Shown here piece after piece: positions 1-6,068 of a stretch of DNA of 7,092 nt (the first letter of the stretch is position 1; each line of letters starts with the position of its first letter). The position numbers and the translations under genes are program-made. This DNA comes from Trichodesmium sp. jk18x7bins.61 (GTDB lineage Bacteria; Cyanobacteriota; Cyanobacteriia; Cyanobacteriales; Microcoleaceae). Below the pieces are notes generated by a model. The model did no database searches, was not told the DNA's origin, and saw only the letters and a list, made by a program, of their open reading frames with translations. The stretch covers positions 1-7,092 of the forward strand of contig JAJEAQ010000598.1 in assembly GCA_022822685.1 (NCBI GenBank). Reading direction: 5' to 3'.

Positions 1-57
1 GTGACATTTCGGTTTCAGAAAAGAATCTACAAAGCGTTACGGCGCAAGAAAAACTAG
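1..57 (+). pseudogene. Remnant of group II intron-encoded reverse transcriptase (partial, decayed)
   Basis: A frame open from the left edge reads VTFRFQKRIYKALRRKKN and then stops at TAG 55-57. The piece FRFQKRIYKA resembles the conserved early segment of bacterial group II intron reverse transcriptase/maturases, where an 'LQKRIYKAS'-like stretch lies near the N-terminus. Domain V of the ribozyme starts only 7 bases after the stop, so the polymerase, maturase and endonuclease parts cannot lie between them. I infer that an internal deletion joined the start of the intron ORF to its 3' end and left a basic 8-residue tail. The match is short and from memory of the family, so the call is tentative; the frame could also be chance. 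Confidence 0.4.
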
Positions 58-64
58 CTAGGAG

Positions 65-98
65 GAGCCGGATGAGGGGGAACTCTCATGTCCGGTTT
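65..98 (+). ncRNA. Group II intron domain V
   Basis: This 34-nt element has the full domain V architecture. It starts with GAGCCGGA (65-72), which pairs with UCCGGUUU (91-98). A two-base UG bulge (89-90) follows, then an upper stem UGAGG/UCUCA (73-77 with 84-88) closed by GGGAAC with a GNRA-type GGAA tetraloop. Domain V is the catalytic heart of group II ribozymes, and its size, bulge and tetraloop position are diagnostic. The opening GAGCC is a good variant of the usual AGC-type catalytic triad region. The intron runs on the plus strand, opposite to the neighbouring glucokinase gene. Only the 3' end is in the window. Confidence 0.9.
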
Positions 99-100
99 TG

Positions 101-140
101 AAGGAGAGTTTGAGGTAGTGATACCTCATTCGACTCTAAC
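101..140 (+). ncRNA. Group II intron domain VI and 3' end
   Basis: Directly after domain V, TGAGGTA (111-117) pairs with TACCTCA (122-128) around a GTGA loop. A lower stem pairs AGAGT (105-109) with ACTCT (133-137). A133 can be drawn as a bulge (T109 pairing with G132, G108 with C134), which puts a branch-point adenosine about 7 nt before the 3' end. Bacterial group II introns usually end in AY, so I place the 3' boundary at AC, 139-140. The downstream exon then begins at 141. The exact boundary and branch point are inferred from geometry. Confidence 0.8.
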
Positions 141-144
141 AGTA

Positions 145-834
145 TCAATAATCTTTCCACAAAGCGATACCACCTAATAAACCATTCATATTTGGCACTA
201 TTTTCACATTTGTTGGTAATTCAAATGTAATTTTTTTTGTATTGCCACCACCTAGATAGATATAATCACAATTAAACAAATGTTGTAGAGTGGCGATCGC
301 CTTTTCTAAGCGTTTATTCCACTTCTCTTTACCAATGTCATCTAATGCAGCTCTCCCTAACTGCTCCTCATAAGTTTCACCTTTGCGAAATGGATGATGA
401 CCCATTTCTAAATTCGGGACTAATTTGCCATCTATGAACAATGCAGAGCCGAAACCAGTTCCCAAAGTTACTACTAACTCTACCCCTTTGCCCTCTATTG
501 TCCCTAGTCCCTGAATATCAGCATCATTAGCTACTCGCACAGGTTTCCCCAACCTTTCTGAAAGTACTGTTGCTAAATCAAATCCTACCCAGTCAGAATC
601 TAAATTTACTGCTGTTTTAATAACGCCACTCATAACTACACCTGGAAAACCTACAGATATTCTGTCAAATTCTCCTTGTTTTTCTACCAGAGCTACAATC
701 TCTGCTAAAACTGGTTCTGGTTTTGCTGGATTTGGTGTTTCTGTACGACTACGTTCTGTGATAGCTTCTCCTACTTCATTTAAGACTATTACTTTAATCC
801 CACTGCCACCAATATCAACAGCTAAAGTTTTCAT
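145..834 (-). CDS. ppgK: ROK-family polyphosphate glucokinase
   Basis: The 229-residue protein is a ROK (repressor/ORF/kinase) sugar kinase of the PpgK type, expected to phosphorylate glucose to glucose-6-phosphate in the cytosol with polyphosphate and perhaps ATP. Visible motifs are the phosphate-1 loop DIGGSGIK (7-14), VANDAD (101-106) with the likely catalytic base Asp104, the phosphate-2 loop LGTGFGS (124-130), the glucose-binding EMGHH (143-147) and the C-terminal LGGGN nucleotide loop (194-198). The cysteine zinc motif of bacterial ROK glucokinases and repressors is absent, as in the shorter PpgK branch. Length is normal for that branch, so the gene looks intact. The ATG at 834 has a GAGGT Shine-Dalgarno about 8 nt upstream. 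A polyphosphate-dependent glucokinase is known from Anabaena PCC 7120 (All1371). Phosphate donor preference cannot be read from sequence. The stop lies four bases from the antisense group II intron end. Confidence 0.85.
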   Translation of the reverse strand: MKTLAVDIGGSGIKVIVLNEVGEAITERSRTETPNPAKPEPVLAEIVALVEKQGEFDRISVGFPGVVMSGVIKTAVNLDSDWVGFDLATVLSERLGKPVRVANDADIQGLGTIEGKGVELVVTLGTGFGSALFIDGKLVPNLEMGHHPFRKGETYEEQLGRAALDDIGKEKWNKRLEKAIATLQHLFNCDYIYLGGGNTKKITFELPTNVKIVPNMNGLLGGIALWKDY

Positions 835-933
835 AGTTTCTACCTCATTCGTAAGCTTATATCTGAATTTTTTACCCTCATACTACTATGATAATTAATA
901 TTTTCTGAGCATGACAGTATTTATCAGCTGATC

Positions 934-1599
934 TTAATGATTTATACAATTAAAATTTTGCTGTAAAAATTGACTAATTTCCTGCCCAACTGTTGCCATA
1001 ACATTTCCTAAAGTATGGTCACTATCAAGCTCTATTAATTTAATCCAAGGCCGTTTAGCAGCAAATTCTCGGCTGGCTTGAATCGGAATCACAAGATCAT
1101 TTAAACCGTGGAGGATTAATGTTGGTAAAACACGTTCTAATCTTTTCTCTTCATACTTCATCAAATCTATGAGAAAATCGTAACTCAACAGCGAATAACT
1201 TCGAGAGCCATAATGATCTATCCAATAATTCCCTCTTTGTTGCCATTTTTGCCAATTTTCCTTTCCCAAACTTTGTTCCCAATGAAATAAAAATTTAAAG
1301 GCTGGAGCTAGTAAAATTATTCCTTTAATATTCAGGTTTCTTTCTGCTAAAAAAGTAGATGTTAAACCACCAAAGCTAGAACCAATTAATATTACTGGTG
1401 TAGATTTGTTTGTCATTTTTAACTCTACTTGATCGATTTGTCTGGTTAGAGTGAGGTAGAAAAAATCATCTTGATTTAAGTCAAGTACTTTGAGGTTAAT
1501 ATTAATTTTTGCAAAGCGAGCGCGCAAATATACCGCTTTATTAGACTAGGGGCTTGAGGCCAATCCATGTAAATAAATATAAGTATAATTATTCAGCAT
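934..1599 (-). pseudogene. YqiA-like alpha/beta hydrolase interrupted by an in-frame amber codon
   Basis: The reading frame starts at ATG 1597-1599 and encodes MLNNYTYIYLHGLASSP, then hits TAG at 1546-1548. It continues in the same frame as SNKAVYLRARFAK and so on to the TAA at 934. Both halves belong to one YqiA/YcfP-type alpha/beta hydrolase: oxyanion-hole HGLASSP before the stop, then GSSFGG with the nucleophile Ser, HGLND with the acidic residue, and SDH with the catalytic His (about 75, 168 and 195 in the 221-codon full frame). Relatives commonly read SSPQS at this place, so a single C-to-T change turning CAG into TAG explains the stop. A start at the TTG at 1525-1527 would leave 197 residues without the first strand and oxyanion loop, so I do not accept it as the real start. 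The substrate is unknown; relatives are esterase-like. It is a fresh pseudogene, or an intact gene with a base-call error. Confidence 0.8.
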
Positions 1600-1912
1600 T
1601 TCTTCCCAGAGCAAATCAAAAAAGTCTAGTCATATTATCTGCTGTAAAACAGTCATTACAAAGTTCGTAGTTAGGATGCCGCCCTCTAATTAGGACTATG
1701 GGGCGGTATCCCAACTACAAACCACATTTTTTTGATTAGTAATTCAGCGAACATCAGGAAAAAAAGAATGAAAATAGCTCTAAGTAAAGCAATAATTTTT
1801 AAATCTTTTCTTCTGAATTTTTTCGTAAGTATTGGGTTGGATTACCGCACTAAATTCCCAATTGGCGGTCTTTAGTTAGGAGTGGTTGAAATCCATTTTT
1901 CAATTTAGCTGA
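1600..1912. other. Intergenic region, no gene seen
   Basis: About 310 bases between two decaying genes. The only clear structure is the long inverted repeat at 1667-1718. The part from about 1830 to 1885 has the GGGTTGG...CCCAAT flavour of worn cyanobacterial repeats, with ACCGC and GCGGT facing each other, but no defined ends. No ORF with recognisable similarity was found on either strand. Confidence 0.6.
1667..1718. repeat. Long imperfect palindrome (MITE-like or terminator hairpin)
   Basis: An 18-base left arm (1667-1684, beginning GTAGTTAGG and ending GCCGCCC) faces an 18-base right arm (1701-1718, beginning GGGCGG and ending CAACTAC). There are 16 Watson-Crick pairs, two G.U-type positions and a 16-nt loop. 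On the plus strand seven Ts follow about 8 nt after the right arm, so it could end a plus-strand transcript. However, no plus-strand gene precedes it. Length and symmetry fit better with a small dispersed palindromic repeat of the kind common in filamentous cyanobacteria. Confidence 0.6.
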
Positions 1913-2361
1913 TTAATTATTAAGAGATCCCTGCCGTTGTTGCATTAATTTAGACCACTGCTCTAATTGTTCAGGACTTAACACTTCTCGTATTTTGAGA
2001 ATAGGATTAAATTGTAATTCTGCCAACTCTGTTCTGAGTTTTAAAACTTCACTATGTTTTTCCCGTAATTGATTATCGGTATCAGTACCGATAATCATTT
2101 GATTCAATTTATCCTGATCACTACGCAAAACCTCCAAACTTTGAATAATTTCTGCTTGATGTTGCTTACGAATTGCAATAATTTTATCAGTTTGCTCCTG
2201 TGTCAGATTAAGTTGTTGAAATATATCTTCTTCAGTTGATTGTGAATTTTGTACTTGTGTAGTTTGACTAATTTTTTATAGTTAGGATTTGCCAAAACAG
2301 AATTAATAGTTAAGGGCATAACTAGCAATCCTAAGACAGCAGAAATCAAAGCCAGGGACAT
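1913..2361 (-). pseudogene. Spy/CpxP-like periplasmic LTxxQ protein, frameshifted
   Basis: ATG at 2359-2361, with AAGAGG 9-10 nt upstream, opens a typical signal peptide: MSLALISAVLGLLVMPLTIN then SVLA, with cleavage likely before NPN. Soon after, the frame runs into nonsense and stops. The +1-shifted frame continues perfectly as ISQTTQVQNSQSTEEDIFQQ, followed by LNLTQEQ, a long charged helix and LSPEQLEQW, to TAA at 1913. The two LTxxQ-type motifs mark the Spy/CpxP family of helical periplasmic chaperones and metal or envelope-stress sensors. The frames meet in a run of six As (minus strand TATAAAAAATTAG, 2270-2282). Restoring a seventh A gives one 149-residue protein of normal family length. 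This is a one-base deletion, a homopolymer sequencing error, or less likely transcriptional slippage. Confidence 0.75.
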
Positions 2362-2433
2362 AAAATTTTACCTCTTGATAGTATAAGTTGGGGCATGGAA
2401 TTAATTCATTCTAACTCGCTGCCCTCAAAGACA

Positions 2434-2473
2434 GAAGAAAGAGGAGACTCAGGAGGCATTAGTCTCTTTCTTC
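2434..2473 (-). terminator. Bulged hairpin between gor and the Spy-like gene
   Basis: GAAGAAAG (2434-2441) and AGACT (2445-2449) pair with AGTCT (2461-2465) and CTTTCTTC (2466-2473). This gives a 13-bp stem with a 3-nt AGG bulge and an 11-nt loop. It lies 55 nt beyond the gor stop codon, in the right place to end gor transcripts before the Spy-like gene. The tract after the stem on the minus strand is pyrimidine-rich, not a clean T-run, so intrinsic termination is plausible but unproven. Confidence 0.45.
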
Positions 2474-2528
2474 CCTCTTCCATCCTTATAAGTTATAACG
2501 CTTTAAGGTAATCCTGGCCAAGGTAAAT

Positions 2529-3872
2529 TTATTTTAGTGTTACGAACTCTTCTGCGGTGGAGGGGTGAATACCAATAGTACGGTCAAAATCGGCTTTAGT
2601 CGCACCCATATTTACAGCGATCGCTATACCCTGAATAATCTCAGCAGCATCTTTCCCCACCATATGTACACCTAAAACACGATCTTTATTACTCTCAACC
2701 ACCATTTTCACCATCACTTTCTCATCTGCACCTGTGAAACTGTGGAACATGGGGCGGAATTTATCGCGATAACACTTGATAGAATCACCAAATTTTTCTC
2801 GTGCTTCTGCTTCTGTTAAACCTACAGTTGAGGCTTCAGGATTTGAAAAAACTGCACTAGCGATGTTTTCTAGAGAAATTGTCCTAGGTATATTACCAAA
2901 TTCAGTATCCGCGAAAGCGCGGCCTTGTGCAATAGCTACAGGAGTTAAATTTTTCTTATCTATACAGTCTCCCACAGCATAAATATTTGGTTGATTAGTT
3001 CGACAGTTAGCACTAACAGCGATCGCCCCTTTGACGGTTTCTACTCCAGCATTTTCTAGATTCAAGCCCTCTAAGTTTGGTTTCCGCCCAGTAGCACAGA
3101 GGAATGTATCGACAATTAAGGGTTCAGCGTTTTCTCCACTTAAGTGAAGTTTTAATCCTTCTGACACTTTCTCCACTTTTTCTACAGTTGTATTAGTGCG
3201 GATTTCAATTCCATGTTTAATCATTCCTGCTTGAATTTCACTGCAAATGTCTTGATCGAATCCTCGCAAAATTTGCTCTCTACGAATAATTTGGGTAACT
3301 TGAGTACCAACTCCATTTAAGATTCCAGCAAATTCTACCCCTATATAACCGCCTCCCCAAACTGCCATTTTTTTTGGTTGTTCTTTGAGATGGAACATTT
3401 CACGGGAAGTCACGCTGTGTTCAATTCCTGGGATATTGATTTTTTCTGGTTTAGCACCAACAGCGATTAAAATTTTGTCTGCTGTGATTTTGCGATCGCC
3501 GACTTCTACAGTATGGGAGTCGATGAATTTTGCATATCCCTCAATTAATTCTACTCCTGCTTTTTCTAAGAAACTGATGTGTAGTTGATTTAAACGTAAA
3601 ACTTCTGTATTAACAGCCTCGATTAACTTCTGCCAGTTAAGGCTAGGCTCTACTTCGCTCCAACCATAACCTACTGCATCTTCATACAAGTGGGAAAATC
3701 TAGAACCGTAAACCAGTAATTTTTTGGGTACACATCCTCTGATGACGCAGGTACCACCAACTAAATCATTTTCTGTGATCGCTACTTTTGCCCCATAAGA
3801 TGCTGCCCTTTTTGAAGATGCTAACCCTCCTGAGCCTGCACCTATGACAAATAAATCGTAATCGTATGCCAT
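2529..3872 (-). CDS. gor: Glutathione reductase (NADPH)
   Basis: This 447-residue flavoprotein reduces glutathione disulfide with NADPH in the cytosol (EC 1.8.1.7). The order is typical: FAD-binding GAGSGG (11-16); redox disulfide in GGTCVIRGCVPKK, with Cys42 and Cys47; NADPH Rossmann loop GGGYIG (173-178); second FAD region ATGRKPN (260-266) and AVGD (299-302); and a dimerisation domain ending in HPSTAEE, with the His436-Glu441 catalytic pair. Arg197 and Arg203 match the spacing of the two arginines that bind the NADPH 2'-phosphate in E. coli GR, arguing against an NADH-dependent lipoamide dehydrogenase. The loop is GxGxxG where E. coli GR has GxGxxA. Family length is normal and all key residues are present, so the gene is intact. 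The ATG at 3872 has AAGGAG about 9 nt upstream. It is monocistronic, with its own promoter. Confidence 0.95.
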   Translation of the reverse strand: MAYDYDLFVIGAGSGGLASSKRAASYGAKVAITENDLVGGTCVIRGCVPKKLLVYGSRFSHLYEDAVGYGWSEVEPSLNWQKLIEAVNTEVLRLNQLHISFLEKAGVELIEGYAKFIDSHTVEVGDRKITADKILIAVGAKPEKINIPGIEHSVTSREMFHLKEQPKKMAVWGGGYIGVEFAGILNGVGTQVTQIIRREQILRGFDQDICSEIQAGMIKHGIEIRTNTTVEKVEKVSEGLKLHLSGENAEPLIVDTFLCATGRKPNLEGLNLENAGVETVKGAIAVSANCRTNQPNIYAVGDCIDKKNLTPVAIAQGRAFADTEFGNIPRTISLENIASAVFSNPEASTVGLTEAEAREKFGDSIKCYRDKFRPMFHSFTGADEKVMVKMVVESNKDRVLGVHMVGKDAAEIIQGIAIAVNMGATKADFDRTIGIHPSTAEEFVTLK

Positions 3873-3900
3873 ACATTTTATCTCCTTATCTCACTTCTAA

Positions 3901-3929
3901 ATTTTACTATCTCATACTGCATACTTCAA
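3901..3929 (-). promoter_or_regulatory. Probable sigma-70-type promoter of gor
   Basis: On the minus strand TTGAAG (3924-3929) is separated by exactly 17 bases from TAAAAT (3901-3906). Both match the vegetative consensus at four or five of six positions. The -10 box is 28 bases upstream of the gor start, leaving a short leader that contains the AAGGAG ribosome-binding site. No operator-like palindrome overlaps the boxes. Confidence 0.55.
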
Positions 3930-3986
3930 TTTTTAGTATGAAAAGTAGTACGTAATCTCAAGTCCCATTAATTGACCATATTATTT

Positions 3987-4080
3987 GTGGGTTGGGTTGA
4001 GGTAACGTAGCAAGATATCCCCAGAGAAACCCAACATAAGTTTAATTTAGGTTAGGTTTCTCTTCGTTCTACAAGGGCCT
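3987..4080. repeat. Degenerate cyanobacterial GTTGGGTT-type intergenic repeat
   Basis: The stretch begins GGGTTGGGTTGAGGTAACG and contains AAACCCAACA, the hallmark words of a repeat found many times in Nostoc and Anabaena genomes. Its core is an inverted repeat: 4024-4040 (GAGAAACCCAAC...) pairs with 4046-4062 (...GGTTAGGTTTCTC) at 14 of 17 positions around a 5-nt TTTAA loop. The outer arms have decayed. It lies about 85 bases upstream of the gor promoter and carries no gene. Confidence 0.55.
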
Positions 4081-4272
4081 ACTTTTATTGAGGCTAATTT
4101 ATAAGACATGATATAAAACAGGAGAATAGTTAAATATTTCTTCTTAGTAAATCATACTTTTTGTTACGGGGAGCGGCAATCGCCAGAGTCAAACCAGGCT
4201 GAAAAGTTTTGGCCATTGGACTCTACTAGACACATATCGACTTCTGATTTTGAACAACTTTTGAACCAGGAA

Positions 4273-4331
4273 GCGATCGCCCCCCCAAAACCAATATTTT
4301 CAAAACTTCTGACAACAAAATACAGGCCACT
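4273..4331. repeat. Dispersed 60-bp repeat, copy A
   Basis: It begins with the HIP1 octamer, continues through a C-run and A-run, and has the core AATATTTTCAAAACTTCTGA before ending at CCACT. It aligns with 5625-5684 over its whole length with few mismatches and three one-base gaps, in the same orientation. Read on the minus strand both copies encode a similar peptide around VRSF-NI--G-AIA, but neither has a credible gene start. Together the copies bracket the methyltransferase gene. Confidence 0.7.
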
Positions 4332-4357
4332 CAAATTGATTTGAGGGACTTCCAAAT

Positions 4358-4397
4358 CAAAAAAAATCCCAAAATCTCTTGATTCCAGAATTGGGAT
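4358..4397 (-). terminator. Possible intrinsic terminator downstream of the methyltransferase
   Basis: On the minus strand ATCCCAA (4391-4397) pairs with TTGGGAT (4366-4372) around an 18-nt loop and is followed at once by a run of Ts (about 4359-4367). A T-run directly after a stem is the mark of an intrinsic terminator. The stem is short and AT-rich and lies 225 nt past the methyltransferase stop codon, so the link is uncertain. Confidence 0.35.
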
Positions 4398-4621
4398 AAT
4401 TTATTTATGGGAAATCCCTAAGCAACTAGCGATCGCTGATATATATCTGATTGAAGAAGGGAGTCGGGGCAATTGTTTGGGGATTCAAACCTCAATTTTA
4501 GCCACACTTAAAGATCTTCTGGCTTTAAACCTCTCATAGCTCAAACAGTCAGGATTTTTCTAGCTTCTAGCCCCGACTACTGCTCCATCTATCGAAGTCT
4601 GATCAAAAGCTTCCTCATATC

Positions 4622-5575
4622 CTATTTAGGTTTACGGGCTACCACTGTTGGAAACAGTCTCCCATTATCCCAAATCAATTCAATTTCATCAAAACCAACA
4701 GTTTGTAATTGTGATTTTGTCGTTGAGGAACTCCTAAATGCCGTAAATTTAACATCTAATATATCAAATAAGATTTTTGAGAGCAATATATCATCTGGAT
4801 TAAGCTGACTCATATCCCATTCTGAATTGGGATCAACTTCTGGGGATGGAGTCATAAAGCTGGTGATCAATATACCCCCTGGTATCAATACTTTAAAAAA
4901 CTGTCGATATAACTCCATGACTTTTTGATCATCAGGTTCATAGATATTCAAACCATTGCTAGTCAACAGTGTAAATTCATCTTGAAAAGGCAGATTCCAA
5001 GCATCTTCTTGATGGAATTCCACTTTTTCAGAGCACCCATATTCTACAGCTAATTTTTTGGCCAGATCCAAGCTGTGGGAATCAATATCAATTCCCACTA
5101 AGCGAAAATTTTCTACTCCTGTAAAATTAAGCTTCAACAAATCTCTCATTACCCCACAAGGCAAGGAAGCAAAAACTATACCCTCTTTCACATAATTCTG
5201 AAGAATTCTACCAAAATGGATATATCTTTGTTGTGTGGCAAGGACACTAGGCATTTTATCCAAAAAAAACTTTTCAAATTCTGTTAAACTACGACCTTGT
5301 GCATCAATACCAGTTAACCTTCCTTGATACTGATGTTCCATTACATAATCTGTCCAATAGCCATTTAAACCACCACTTTGTAATGAAAACTGCCCTAAAG
5401 GAAAACTTGCTAATTCATTTAGAAGTTCCAATTGTTTAGCCACAGTAACGTAGGGTTTATCTCCACCCTGAATAATTTTTCGTTTAATCCTTTCTATGGT
5501 TTCTTCAATACTTTCATTTTTATTTCCATGAGAGAGGACCTGTTGTTCGTTAAATTCTTGAGATTGTTTAGTCAT
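4622..5575 (-). CDS. Class I SAM-dependent methyltransferase, substrate unknown
   Basis: The 317-residue protein has a variable, charged N-terminal third (1-125) and a Rossmann-type methyltransferase core. Visible are strand 1 with VFASLPCGVMRDLL (134-147) in the motif I position, strand 2 with the ribose-binding acid in LVGIDIDSHSLDLAKK (159-174), QEDAWNLPF (189-197) for adenine contact, LTSNGLNIYEPDD (204-216) after strand 4, LIPGGILITSF (230-240) as post-motif III, and a C-terminal GFDEIELIWDNGRLFPTVVA strand pair typical of class I enzymes. Motif I lacks the usual acidic-x-G-x-G-x-G and has SLPCG. No signal peptide or membrane segment is seen, so it is probably cytosolic. The ATG at 5575 has no clear Shine-Dalgarno, which makes the start less certain. 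Flanking repeats lie on both sides and no neighbour is co-transcribed. The methyl acceptor cannot be inferred. Confidence 0.75.
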   Translation of the reverse strand: MTKQSQEFNEQQVLSHGNKNESIEETIERIKRKIIQGGDKPYVTVAKQLELLNELASFPLGQFSLQSGGLNGYWTDYVMEHQYQGRLTGIDAQGRSLTEFEKFFLDKMPSVLATQQRYIHFGRILQNYVKEGIVFASLPCGVMRDLLKLNFTGVENFRLVGIDIDSHSLDLAKKLAVEYGCSEKVEFHQEDAWNLPFQDEFTLLTSNGLNIYEPDDQKVMELYRQFFKVLIPGGILITSFMTPSPEVDPNSEWDMSQLNPDDILLSKILFDILDVKFTAFRSSSTTKSQLQTVGFDEIELIWDNGRLFPTVVARKPK

Positions 5576-5624
5576 TGACTTATTTGATTAAATTATGCTG
5601 TTTGATTATAAATTGTTCAGGGCA

Positions 5625-5684
5625 GCGATCGCCTCCCCCAAACGAATATTTTTAAAACTTCTGACAGACAAAATATAACCCACT
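5625..5684. repeat. Dispersed 60-bp repeat, copy B
   Basis: This copy starts with a HIP1 site, carries the core AATATTTTTAAAACTTCTGA and ends at CCACT, matching 4273-4331 in the same orientation. It lies 49 bases upstream of the methyltransferase start, so it would form part of that gene's leader. Outside these limits the two flanks no longer align. Confidence 0.7.
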
Positions 5685-5713
5685 AATATTTTGACTAGGA
5701 ATATAATTATCAA
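5685..5713 (-). promoter_or_regulatory. Weak candidate promoter of the methyltransferase gene
   Basis: On the minus strand TTGATA (5708-5713, five of six to consensus) is 17 bases from AATATT (5685-5690, four of six). The -10 box abuts repeat copy B, so a transcript would start inside the repeat and carry it as leader. In such AT-rich DNA a match of this quality may be chance. Confidence 0.3.
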
Positions 5714-5780
5714 CCGCACATAAAAGCTGTTTCATTAATCCTATTTCTCACATTTCTTATTCACACAATAAAACTTATAA

Positions 5781-6056
5781 TCAAGCATTCCTTTCACAGT
5801 TATATCCCTCAAAAAAATGTTGTTTAACCACTACTGAAACTTGAGCAGGATGAACATGACTATACCAAACTTCCTCCGGCAAAACTAACACCATCGGTTC
5901 CTTACCACATTGCCCTAAACATCCACTTTTCTCAACTTCAATATTAGGAACATCAAATGTTTGAAAAGCAGCCAATACTTTAGCTGCACCTTGCTTACGA
6001 CAAGTCCGATTTTGACATACCAATAAACGCCAATCAACTTGACTATTTTCCACCAT
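5781..6056 (-). CDS. Thioredoxin-like [2Fe-2S] ferredoxin domain protein
   Basis: The 91-residue cytosolic protein has the four-cysteine pattern of thioredoxin-fold [2Fe-2S] ferredoxins: Cys14 and Cys19 in LVCQNRTCRKQGA (12-24), then Cys46 and Cys50 in KSGCLGQCGKEPMVLVLP (43-60). The first pair follows strand 1 and the second sits in the loop before strand 3, as in this family and in the related domain of NuoE. The role is probably electron transfer; the partner is unknown. The ATG at 6056 has TGGAGA a few bases upstream, a good ribosome-binding site. The cysteine synthase remnant ends 12 bases upstream, so the two were probably one operon. A fifth Cys87 near the C-terminus is unlikely to be a ligand. 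The gene looks intact, but its original promoter, upstream of the cysteine synthase gene, has been displaced by the mobile DNA. Confidence 0.8.
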   Translation of the reverse strand: MVENSQVDWRLLVCQNRTCRKQGAAKVLAAFQTFDVPNIEVEKSGCLGQCGKEPMVLVLPEEVWYSHVHPAQVSVVVKQHFFEGYNCERNA

Positions 6057-6068
6057 TATTTCTCCATA

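Larger units (their letters stand above)
4081..4621. other. Intergenic region rich in hairpins and repeats, no confident gene
   Basis: Between gor and the methyltransferase no protein could be recognised. A minus-strand frame of 63 codons (4164-4355) is made partly of a dispersed repeat and has no family features. The stretch holds repeat copy A (4273-4331), a perfect 8-bp hairpin TTGATTTG/CAAATCAA (4336-4343 with 4353-4360), the hairpin at 4366-4397, a HIP1 site (4429) and a 9-bp inverted pair AGTCGGGGC/GCCCCGACT (4462-4470, 4570-4578). The mix looks like old insertion debris. Confidence 0.55.

Noticed and set aside
122..851. 11-bp word TACCTCATTCG at both 122-132 and 841-851, flanking ppgK
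   Set aside because: A few 11-base matches are expected by chance in 7 kb. The first is explained by intron domain VI and the second by the ppgK ribosome-binding site, so it is not a target duplication.
934..1527. TTG start at 1525-1527 as the true start of the hydrolase
   Set aside because: The conserved oxyanion-hole segment lies upstream in the same frame beyond a stop codon, so this start only reflects the nonsense mutation.
2776..3588. Two plus-strand frames (about 67 codons each) inside gor
   Set aside because: They are antisense to a fully conserved glutathione reductase and have no similarity or ribosome-binding sites; shadows of the real gene.
4164..4355. Minus-strand frame of 63 codons
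   Set aside because: Much of it is the dispersed repeat (4273-4331) and its HIP1 site; there is no ribosome-binding site, signal, domain or recognisable family. It is treated as repeat-derived.
4462..4578. 9-bp inverted pair AGTCGGGGC/GCCCCGACT about 100 bp apart as a small transposon's ends
   Set aside because: There is no target duplication outside and no recognisable interior; too short to claim as terminal repeats.
4500..4621. Possible decayed coding frame downstream of the methyltransferase (minus strand, EEAFDQTSIDGAVVGARS)
   Set aside because: Short, ends at a stop, and I could not tie it to any family.
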